From: Hanleya hanleyi
Taxonomy: Eukaryota > Mollusca > Polyplacophora > Lepidopleurida > Hanleyidae
DNA length: 64,000 nt
Assembly: GCA_036873755.1 (NCBI GenBank)
Contig: JAVTVY010018765.1
Span: 1 to 64,000, forward strand
Reading direction: 5' to 3'
Part shown: positions 13,901 to 25,900 of the stretch, piece after piece
Numbering within the stretch: position 1 is the first letter of the stretch
Layout: each line of letters opens with the position of its first letter
Program-made: the position numbers and the translations under genes
Notes under the pieces: generated by a model
What the model saw: the letters and a program-made list of their open reading frames with translations, nothing else
Databases searched by the model: none
What the model was told of the DNA's origin: nothing

Positions 13901-16900
13901 GACAGCTAGCAATTAAATGGCTACTCTCACTAAAATGCTGAGCAATGCTGCGCATACTATTCCGGTACCTTCCATTAGAAAGCGCGTTTCAAGCATTCAT
14001 GTCCAAAGGGATCCGTCCAACGCCGATGCATCCTCTGGGAACAGGCCTCGGACATGTCGGAGGGAGTCAAGAAAGCATTAAGTGAGTATCTCAGAATCAT
14101 CACAATTATGTTTACCCTTTGTATATTTGCTCGATTTATTAGGGTTTTGCCCTAGCAGGTGTACCAAAAGAAAGCTCGGACTTTCACCAGGGTGGTGCCC
14201 CCTCGAGTTATCCGGTAACGGAGAGGACTGGGTTACATATCAATGACGGCCTTTACGCTCTAAAATTGATACAGGTATCTACCTTTTGTCTTTGGTTCGC
14301 CTACCCGCCAGGGTTTCCACAAATTCTAGGGTTACCCAACAGTATTGCATAATATTAAATATTATGCACAAGGTAAGTATAAAGGTTTCTTGATATAAAA
14401 TGAAAGGGTTTTTGTAACCCCCCATTTTATGAAAGACCCTTATACTTACCTTGCGATCCCGCCTCCCACCCACACTGTTAATCAAAGACTGGGGGAGGTA
14501 CATAAATGTTATTGTTTTTTACATGCGATAATTATTATAGAATCAAACTGAGGAGTTGAGTTTTTGGGGGGAACTTAAGCGGTCAAGGTCGCCGGAGTTG
14601 ATGGAGGCCCTAGAGGGGGTATAATTTGGTATAAGAGGTTTAGAATCTACCCAACAGTATTGCATAATATTAAATATTATGCACAAGGTATTAGGGTCTT
14701 TCATAAAATGGGGGGTTACAAAAACCCTTTCAATTTCAACCACCTGAAACATAGACCTGTTGGTATGGTCTATTTCAACCACCTAAAATATAGACCTGTC
14801 AGTGTGGTCTATTTCAACCACCCCAAACATAGACCTGTCAGTATAGTCTATTTCTAACACTCTAAACATAGACCTGTCAGTATGGTCTATTTCAAACACC
14901 CCAAACATAGACCTGTGGGTATAGTCCATTTCAAACACCACAAACATGGACCTATCACTATAGTTTATTTCAATCACCTGAAACATAAACCTATCATTAT
15001 AGAATATTCTAACCATTCCAAACATAAACCTATCATTATAGTCTATTTCAACCACCCAAAGATAAACTTATTATTGTAGTCTATTTCAACCACCGCAAAC
15101 CTAGTCCTATCATTATAATTTATTTCAACCACCACAAATATATCATTATAGCCTATTTAACCACCCCAAATATTGACCTATCATTATAGTCTATTTTAAC
15201 CACCTCAAACAAATGCCTGTCTGTTTCAAAGACCTCTAGGTGTTACCATATTTTTTGTGTTAACATCAATATCTATTTAAGAAATAATGTTTTCTTAGGC
15301 GTGCTCAATGGTTATTTTATGCACGGTTAGTGTGGGAAAGTTTTATTTTAGTTTTAACCGTGCGTAAAATAACCATTGAGCACGCCTATGAAAACATTAT
15401 TTCTATTCTATTGCACTACCCAAATTGATTATCAACAACAATTATATGAAAGGTTGAAAACATATTTTAAACTTTGTCAACCTTTCTCCCCTTTCTCGAA
15501 AAAACTTGTCCACTGATGCTCCCATCTCTGTTGGCATCATGCCAATGTCAGTGGACGAGTTTATGTGGTCTCTCAGATGGGGAGTGATACTGTTAGCTGT
15601 GCCAGCTGTGTGGAAATTACGTGGATATATGTGTATTTGTGTCGCTTTGTTAATCAATTTCACGATGGAAACAACAGTTAAATTTGAGAAAGAAATTTTA
15701 TCTTGTAATTTATTTGTTTTATTCGATTGTTACTTGTATGAAAGCAGACGTCTCTTTCCTCATGTGAAATGTGAATTGAAATCTCCCAAGGGCTGTTCCA
15801 TTTAAAAAGGTATGGGAGGGGAGGAAGGCACTCAATATAATATTCTATGGGTCATAGGAGGAAATTCCCTTCAATCCATGTTACAGCATTGGGAAGGCCA
15901 ATAAAATTTCTATGGGTGATGGGGTATAATTCAAAGCTGCCTTCTGCCCCTCCCATACCTTTTTAAATGGAACAGCCCCAATGAACACCTGCACTTCACA
16001 CATGTTGATTTCACATAACGTGTAATAATTGCATGGTTAGCTCAATGTTATTGACACATGTGTTATAGAGTGATCCATGAAGCACTGATTACAGGTTACC
16101 GAAGTACCCATTTTCAGGTTGGGGTAGCCTGCAACAGGTTTCCTCAGTAAATATTACAGCACAGGCATGTTAATAGAACCATTTAGTTGTGGTAAATATC
16201 CCTTCTCCTCAGAGTGTATGACAGTGATGAATACCTGTATATCTTCTCAATTAATAGTACCACATGCTTTACAGACTAGAGAACTATGGTACCTGTACCA
16301 CTCTACTGTACACTGGACGTTTTCATCAAGGGAGGTCACTTGTGTAGTTAGACACCCATGTTATACACAGTGATAACACATGAATACTGGTTGGTTACTG
16401 TTGTTTGATGATATTATTGTCCTGTTTTGTCAGACTTGCCTAACTTCCCCTCCATTGACAATGCTTACAGAAGCTGTGGAAGAGGAGGAGTATGAGATGA
16501 GGTCGCCCCACCTGATGCGCTCCACCTCCATGGACATGATCTCTAGTGGGGATGAGTACATTGATGCCCCACCCTATACACCTCTCTCCGCCCCACCTCG
16601 TCCCTCAGGTAGGCTCAGACTTAACATATAGTCACATGTAATCTGTTTAGATGGAATAACATAGCCAGTCCCAGACACCATCTTCAACATGATATAACAG
16701 TTGAATGTTGAAAGATGACCTTGAGAATTTATTACTATTTCCAGGTGTTTTTGTTGTAAAAATCTTCACTATTGTATTATTGTTACTTAATATTAATAAT
16801 ATGAACAATGCTGTTGTGATTCTAATGATTTCCTGGGAAAGTTAAAATTATGATCGTCTTGTATTGTGTTTCAGACTCGTCGTTTGTGAAGCGGGTGGAG

Positions 16901-19900
16901 TTTTATACCCAGTTACACAGTATGGCTCCTAGTCAGAGCCTCGACTCGTCCATGGGCCCTCCGTGTAGCCCCAGTATGTCACCACCGTCCTGTCAGCCCT
17001 GTAGAGTCAATGTCCTTTTTCTTGTCCTGCATGGAGGTATGTAAAATGCACAGACATCATTCACTGTACAGCAGTCAAACTTGTCTTCTAGCCTCTGCTA
17101 AATCCTCCTATAGTTCACACACAAGAAGGGAAATTTCCCACCGTAAAATCAGGGGGTGATCAAATGTATTAGAACAGAAACTGATAACATGGCAGTGTGA
17201 CTAACGTCACAGGACCTACGAAGTAGGGTAGGCATTAGGACTCCGACGCGCACTGAGCCCTTGGAAATCCCCCCGCCCCAAGTTGAAATCCTGCCTATAT
17301 TAAGATGAGCACAGCCCAAGTCAGAATCACCAGTGATTTTCATCAAAAATCACTAGAAATTTTCATCAAAAGTAGGTCAGCTCAGAACTTGCTGGTAACA
17401 GTTTCCTAATGCACCTTGACGCAAAAAATCAAGGTTCTAATGTCAATGGTTCTCCTTATTTTGCTGACAAAAGGATTCGGATGGAGTCACTCACTCACTC
17501 ACTGACTACCGGACAATTTGCAGATGGTAGCCTACTTCGTAGGAAAAATGTCCAAACCTATGGAGATATTCCATTATTTCTTCATCATTTTGAATGATTA
17601 TAGAATATTAGAATGACTGATTAGATATTTTCTCCACAAAATTGGGATTGATTGTATTTTGATTGGGTGATTGAATTACCGGAGGAATTACAATGGATAA
17701 GAACTTCTATATTCAAAATCTAGCATTTTCTCATCTATTGGTCGGTTATTATCAATTCCATTCTACAGTCTATATACAGTCAACCCTCATTTTATAATGG
17801 CATTCATTACAACAGAAACTTTAATTGTAATGGCAAAGGTTACAGAAACAAATCTGCCTAAATACACATATCTGTTCATTGCCATAGCAAATTCATTATA
17901 ATGACAAATTTTACTGGGATGTATGTGGTCATTATAAAGGGGGTTTGGCTATATGTTTTTATTGTTACTTCAGATTGTATTTGATAAAGCTGCATGTATT
18001 CTCTTTCTGTGTCTATTACAAATCTGTTAGATCATACAAACTCTATGGTTTACATCAATTGCAGTTAATGGATCGATCAACATACAAAGGGAGCTAACCA
18101 TAACATGTTTGTGTAACTTTTGTAGGTAGTGTTTTGGACCGTGGGCAGGAACATGTGTCTAAATATGGAGATTTCAACACTCTGAAGTCTACCGTCGACA
18201 CGACTATGAAGGCTCACTACCCAGCAGCTGTTGGGCATATTGCATTCCGATTGGTCCCTTGTCCACACATCTGCATGGATGTACTCCGGGCCTTATCAAG
18301 GTTTGGATAATCATCGTGTAACATCAGTGTTACTCTCCTCCGACTTCACAGATATACACTCACATGGTGTCAGAATCTACCCAATTAGCTACAGGGAAAC
18401 CTGTGTATACCGACGATGCTTGGGACCAGATTATATTGTCGTTTTTTGACAGGGTTCTGGTTTATCAAGTTTCAATATACTGTGTATATAGAGGTTGGTC
18501 AGTTTACACAGGTGTCAATATTCACAGGTTTCACTGTAATACCTCCCTGCCCCAGCATGTGTATGAATTGCTATTTATTCTGCTTTGTTTTTGTGGCATA
18601 AAATAACCTCTGTCCTCCATGATCTCGAGGTCTAGTGATACTCATTACTAACCTCTGTCCTCTATGATCTAGTGGTCTAGTGGTACTCATTAATAATTTC
18701 TGTCCTCTATGATCTAGTGGTCTAGTGGTACTCATAACCCCTGTCTTCTATGATCTAGTGGTCTAGTGGTACTCATTAATAACCTCTGTCTTCTATGATC
18801 TGGTGGTCTAGTGGTACTCATAACCCCTGTCTTCTATGATCTAGTGGTACTCATTAAGAACCTCTGTCTTCTATGATCTAGTGGTACTCATTAATAACCT
18901 CTGTCTTCTATGATCTAGTGGTACTCATTAATAACCTCTGTCTGCTATGATATAGTGGTCTAGTGGTACTCATTAAAAACCTCTGTCTTCTATGATCTAG
19001 TGGTACTCATTAATAACGTCTGTCCTCTATGGTCTAGTGGTACTCATTAATAACTTCTGTTCTCTATAATCTAGTGGTACTCAGTATTGCGCTGAGTTCT
19101 TCTTTCTTTAGAAGTTAATCAGATATTTCTACATATCATATGTTTCAGACTTTGAAGACAGCTGTATCTGTTCTTTACAAATTCATACATGTCATATGCA
19201 TCTGTATTATCTTCAGACGCAAAATTCTTTATTATATACTTGGTGATGAGATAATGAAAATTATCAACTGTATAAAAGCAATATTTTCACTGCAGTGATG
19301 ATATAAAATATATCATCACTGTGATGATATAACAAATGAAGTCACAATCAGTGAAGATATCGATATTAGCACACAAACACGTCACCATGGTCACAGTGAT
19401 AGGGAAATAGACCAAAATTCCACCAGGTTTGTACGCCAAAGGAAAACAAGCTAAATATTTGGGAAGGATTTGTATATTATTATGCCTTATAATGACCAAA
19501 TTATGACAGGAAATAAAACACAAATCAACCTAAAATGAAATACTCGGAATGATGATAACAATAAGGCCGCTGGTCACGAACACGTGCACCTAAGCACACA
19601 GTGACATTTATTTGCCAGAGCAGTGCAGAGCGCAACATGAACTAGCACGGAAAATAAAACACATTCACCTATCGAAGGCTCAAAATTGAGGTCATATCAT
19701 GGATCTGTCGTACCAAAGTTGATGTGAAAACATGAAAAACAACTTAATTCTACAACTTTAACTTAATGAACGCTTGTCAGTGAGTATTCATTCAGAATCG
19801 GACAAAATCACAAGGATAACTCCATAGGCCTACACCACCGTCAAAGCTCAGCACAACAACAACCACCACCGGTAAATTTAAATCATCTGACTTGTCGTAA

Positions 19901-22900
19901 CTATTTGATTTTGCCAAATGAAAATTGTGCAACTTGGGTAGACATGAACGAAATTAAGGGCGAATGCAGATTTTATTTGAAAATGAAAATATTCTGCTCA
20001 AAGAGAAACATCGTGTTCAACCAGGGAGGTCAAAGAGAACCAGTGTGTCAGTCCTGCCTAAGTGTAGACAGCAAGACAGCATCCCTCGCAGATGTAGCAC
20101 GTGCGATTTGTTGACAGCAGAGTGGTCCGTGAGTGACGTCAGAGTAACCAATGCTTCAGTGTACATTCAGTCGAAAAGCCCTACAAAATCTGAATTATTT
20201 TAATGTTTTCAAACATCCAAAATCAAGTAGTACAACAGAAGTATATAATAAAGAGAAAATCAACTCTTTGTTGACGAATACCATAAATACTTCATCACCT
20301 CACTCGATGAAATGTTTATGGTATTCATCAAGAAACAGTTGATATCCTCTATTGATTTTCTCCCATTGGACATTTAAAACCCTGTGTAAATTGTGACAAC
20401 ATTCATACAATGTACTATGGTCACTGTTCTAATATTTTTCATTCTTCTCCCAACTCTAGTCTCAGTCCGTACAATTTTGACAGCCAAGCCACACAACAGG
20501 GTGAGAGCGATGTCACGATGAACCAGGAGTTTGTTCCCCTTGGTGCCATCGCCCTGTTTGCCACATCATGTGCAGACTATCAAGAAAATGTCAGTGCGAT
20601 CATCACTAAAGCCAATCATATTTACAACGACTTTCTACGAAATGAGGAGGGGCAGGGATTCACTGGACAGGTGAGTGGTTACTCAAGTATACTTCCTCTA
20701 TGATGAACTGGGAGGCATACAAATGTGGTATACAAATGTGAAGAAATATACCTTATTTAAAAAAGGGTACCTTTAAGCTGGGACAGAATATAACTAGGGA
20801 TATGAATCAAGCCCGAGATCAAAGGAGCCGCCACGAGCTCATGTTGAATGTATGTCTCTACAAGATATGTGGAGAACTACTGCAGGGGTTATTCTAGCCC
20901 AAAATTGTTCATAAACTCAATTTCAAAATTTTGAAAACTCAATTTTTTTTCGCGCAATCTACAATACTCAATATTTTTGCCTTTTTCATCAAAAAAATGA
21001 TGAAACTCAATTTTTCCAACTTTTTCATCGCACCAATTACAGAACTGAGGTTAGTCATATGTTTGATCATATGTTTACGAAACCTCTTCAGAAACCATAG
21101 GTTGTTTAGCATGACCTCATGCTAATTAAAACATACATGCTAGATGCTATAATTATTAATTATTGAAGCTAAATTTTTTACCATTAACAGAGAAGACTGT
21201 GATCGAATATACAACCTGGCAACATTCCTATTGTACAGATTTATACACTGAAATCTCTCAGGGCTATTCCAGAAAAAAAGGCATGGGGGGGGCGGATGGG
21301 AAGCCTTTTTTTTTTCTATGGGTGGTCGTGTTAAAATGAAATCCAATTCTGTGGGTGGTAGGATTAATAAAGAAATGGATTCTATGGGTGGTGGGTAAAT
21401 AAAACCAATGGTGTCAACGTCTGGTCGTTGTTTTCATTCATTTATCTATTAAAACACTACCCGAAGTGTTGTCTGTTCTTTTGTATATGTAATTTCTCGC
21501 TGGCAACCCTCGTATCTTCCTGGAAGTTCCTGATCGTCTCATTCAGTCACATCCGTGAAAAGCGCCCTCTTTGGAAGAATGTGGTCTTGTCAGAGTTGTC
21601 TCCCCTTTTCATTTTTTTTTGTAAAGTTACTAGCAATAAGTTGATTTACGAATTAAATTTGTTCCCAGAACCTTAAAAATTGTATTAGCACAAAATAATG
21701 TGAAAGCTGGTCGTATATTCGCATGTGGCGATATATACAAATCTGCCCGTTGAGTACCGAGGCGAAGTTTTGCTTCCATATTCTTCCGACCTTGCTGACT
21801 GTCTGTTCGACTGGCATGACTGTTGAGCATCAAATTCAATATGAAATCCGTCAGAATTTTTTAAAATTCAATCAATTTGGCGGCATAATTTTCAAAGCAG
21901 TGGTTTCAACGACATGGATCAACTAAAAAATCTGAACGACGAAGGACATAATTTACGCTTCAAAAAGCAGTTGACACGGTTGGCACGGTCACAGTGAATA
22001 ACTCCGAACCTGTTGATCTGGCGACATCAGCAGCAAATGATGATAATGATGAACCAAAACGCAAAAAAAAAGCGTTCGCATGCCTTTTCTTGCATTAAAT
22101 TTAATGACTTTTCAAGGTCCTACAGTGATTATTCAAGTGCCCAATTCAAGCCAATTTTAGGAAAACGGACGTGTTCGAATTATCTTTTTTTGACGCGAGA
22201 AGCTAAATGGCGGACTTCTTCATCTTTGATCGTTTTTAGTGAATTATCCATTGCCTCTTGCATTTCCTAACATTATTTTCTCTCTTTGGAGAGCAATGCA
22301 TTCTTCCTGCTCTTTAACCATGAAATTAGGTTCGAGTAATTGACCGCAATGATCGGCTGACAATGAAGAGATTAGCTTCATCGGACGCCCGGCCAATTTA
22401 AAATCACAAATTCGCGTACATTAGTACATACGTGACAAGAGCATATTCTGTCACTTAGACATTCTGATATTTTCTTTATTTTCTCTGCAGTACATGCTTG
22501 AAACCTTGCAGAATTTTTGTCACGGCCGACAAGACTATGTCCAACTATCCCGGTTTCGCCAATGATGTCAAAGGGGAAAATATATAAACGATCTAATGAA
22601 GAAACACAGATTACGTCATTTTCAGATTGAGAATCAAACCTAATAATTTCTTGATTGCTCTTCGTAGGGAAATATTGTGGAAGGGCTTTTCAAACTGTTT
22701 ATGTCAATAAAACGAACAGCAAATTAATCAAGCGCCTGACACTATTTAAAGGTCCATATCAGGGCCAACTCATGTGAGACCCATATCAGGGCCAACTGAT
22801 CTGAGACAATACAATCTTCCCAGCTGGAACGAGCTCATCCCGCCCGGTAATATCGGCTAAACGAAAGACATGAATTGCTTGACCTTTCTAACAATTCACT

Positions 22901-25900
22901 GTATCCATTCGTTCCTTGATGAACAGATGTATTAAAATACTTTCACAGAATTGGGTGGGGTCAGTAGAATGAAAGTTTCAACATGCCACGTGTTGGTTGA
23001 ACATTTTCCCGCCATACGGAGTTGCAATAACATCACGTGATCAAGCCTTGGATAGCATGGCACGTGGGCCAAACTTGCGCTTGTTCACGGTTCCCGCTTC
23101 AAAATATATTCAGCTAACACAACGTCAATGTATTATGCCTTCGTAAAAGTGAGATCAGGACTGTCATGAAAATAAAAAAAAAATGTTTCAAACCTGAAAA
23201 AGAATTCCCTTTTACCTCTCTCCGATCGTTATTCTGGCTTGAAATATGGCTCGACTGCAGCTGTTCGGTCATTTATACTCACCTGTTTACCCAGTTTTAT
23301 TCAAGTATATTTTGGCCTAACATGATCCGCATCAATCCACAATTTACGTTTTAATTAATCTGAAAATTGGATCGATCTGTTTCAGATGTATCTATGCTTC
23401 ATTTGAAAATATAGTAGAATAAATGTAGGTTTATTCCATTTATTAAACGGCCTATAATCTCGGGCTATCTTACGTAAACGTCTCTTCCGACATTCAACTT
23501 TTGTGTCAATAATCAGATCACAAGTACCGTAATTTCTTCACTAATACTGTAAAAAAAACTCATCTCAATTACGTTATTTTATTGCAAAAGAAATTTGGTT
23601 TATTAAAAACCGTATGTATTTCTATTCCGATTTTCCACTTCAGTTGCTGCCTTGTTCACGTCAGCTCTTTTTATCCAGTCTTTAAAATCTGGCAAAGTCA
23701 GTCATTCATCGTTAAATTTGCACTTTCCAGACGTTTTCAATTTTTGATATCAGAACAGATTACCCTAATAATTCATCTTCCAAATTTAATTCGAAAACGG
23801 CCGATTTTTCCCCTGTCGTGATTTTTTCCATCCTAATAAAACGAAAACGAGCATTTTCAATATACTCGTGAAACAATAAATTCGAACACTCCCGTTTTCG
23901 TCGTGGAGTTCGTGCCGCTGAAAGTAAAGTGAATATGTTACTCAGAATAATTTCTGTACAACTAAATCGTGACTAACGATACGCGTTGACACAGAAATAA
24001 AATACAAAAGTTCAGTTTTTGTGGTTGCGAATTCTCCATATATCATAGAACTATGATCAGAAGTCCCTAACCAGATTCTCATTAGCAGGAGGTTGGAGGC
24101 GAAAATGCCCGTCAACTGGCCATTTTGAGGCACCTACGAGATCAATAGAAAAAAAATTAACGGCAATTTGAATGATATTTTCGATGTCTCATTTTCTTTA
24201 ATAAACAGATGATATGGAAGGACAAAGATATAAATGTTTCCCTCTGCTTGTCCCTGTCCGGGCTTCCGCGTAATAGTTAGTTTGTGCACAACTCCTATGT
24301 CGAGGGAGCCAGTATTTCATTTCTTAGGATGTGCATGATGTGTCTCATACATTTTGACTGCAGAAAGGGAGAAGTTGAGTATTTCATTTGTGCTACGGGG
24401 AGATGTCAACAGACATGGATGCTGGTGTTTTATTCACTCACCAATCCAGAACTACGTTTCCATGTAATAAAATGACAAACGTCAGTGTTTCCAACAACAT
24501 GATAATCCAGTTTATAATCAACGAGGAATCAACTTTATGGAGCGGACGAACATAAAATATGCACCCTCGCTGGGTCAGTCACATTGACATCTCACGAGTG
24601 ACGTTGTAGACAACCCGATCATCATTGCAGGAATTTTAGAGGTTTAGTTTTTATGTATTTTCAATCCTTGACAAGCTGGACATTTCACTTTTTACTTGGT
24701 GTTTGATGGATAATGAACCAAACGTCGGCATCACGGTACAGATTTAGCCGGGAAATATGGTCGACTGACTGCAGGCACGTGTCGCAATACTGTCGGGCTA
24801 CCATCCCTATTGCGGTAATGGAAACTTCCACTGACCCGGTGTTGTAATCCCACAAGGCTTCCCGACGAATCGAATTGGAAGACTTCACTTTCAAAATAGG
24901 GAAGTAAGGCACAAAAGTTTTCAACACGCATATCGCTTTTCAACAAAATCAACGTGAGGGCAGATTTTTCTTTCGTTTCGTAGACCATATTTTCTTTGTA
25001 TTTCATTCTTGAAACTTACTCTGGCGGACAAATTCACGACCTACGCAATTTAATGATAATAACTACACAGGGACTGCTTGAAGTTGAAGAAAAAGAAAAA
25101 AACATTTACGGCGACAGATGGCTGATAAAAACTTTTGGGTTGATAGCTTTTCGATGGGGGGGGCGGGTTACGCCAACTGACATATTTTAAGGATGGCCCG
25201 GAGTCTTTTAAATGAACTATGATAGAGATATCAAACATAATACACGGTTTAGGCCAGAGCATATGTACAGGAGCGACGGATGGAAAGGGGAAACACAACA
25301 GGAGACAGAAACAACAATCGTTTTTATTCCATTTTGCTGGACTGCCAACCATACTTACCTATTACAGTAAAATTCAAGCACTTTCAAGGACGTACGGGAA
25401 AAAATTCTAACTTTCAAGGCCTTGAATTTTCAATATAAAAATTACAAACTTTTATGGACCCATGCGAACCATGAAAAAATTAAAAATATTGGCCCGGGAA
25501 GTGATCTCCATAAACAACAACAACAACGACCATGGTCATGATGGTAGGAGGCCAACCGTTTTATTGGGGTTTTTTTTCTATGGGTGGTGGGATGCCTAGA
25601 TAATTGAATTCTGTGGGTCCTTGTTGTGGCAGTAAATTCATTTCTATGGGTGGTGGGTAGTAAAAAACTCGCCCATCCGCCCCCCCCATACCTTTTTTTC
25701 TGGAATAGCCCTCATAAATATCGCCAGAAAAAAATATTTATGAAATAATTATTCTTTAAAGAGACATTTTAAGTTTGCTTTATTTTAATTGAAACATTAT
25801 GTAAATAATTATGGTAGACAGTAAAACTCAAATGCACACACATTGTGTAAACAGAAATCAAGGGAAAAAACTCTTACTTGTGATCAATATTAAAGATAAC

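Larger units (their letters stand above)
6394..14732 (+). mobile_element. DIRS-like tyrosine-recombinase retrotransposon, decayed
   Basis: DIRS elements replicate through a circular DNA and integrate with a tyrosine recombinase instead of an integrase. The evidence has two parts. First, inverted terminal repeats (about 6417-6590 and 14536-14700) share long stretches such as 'gaccttgaccgcttaagttc', and an internal complementary region at 14334-14452 joins the complements of both outer ends. Second, gag-like, RT, RNase H and recombinase coding remains lie in order. The coding part is richer in GC and CpG than the surroundings. The element sits exactly within a 39-bp satellite unit. Its 8.3-kb length is inflated by a nested element at 7677-9262. 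Confidence 0.9.
5589..16470 (+). other. Intron 2 of PITPNM (10.9 kb)
   Basis: This interrupts the FFAT codon string. Contents in order: a SINE-like element (5640-5915), the left part of a 39-bp minisatellite, a DIRS-like retrotransposon with a nested hAT-like element, the right part of the minisatellite, a hairpin MITE (15280-15404) and a TIR MITE (15790-15979). I see nothing in 15980-16470. Confidence 0.9.
16609..18125 (+). other. Introns 3 and 4 of PITPNM
   Basis: Intron 3 (16609-16874) shows nothing notable. Intron 4 (17037-18125) holds a repeat copy inverted relative to one in intron 6 (17195-17550), a fragment of the 'attcaatcacc' MITE family (about 17590-17700) and a pogo-like MITE (17775-17951). 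Confidence 0.85.
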
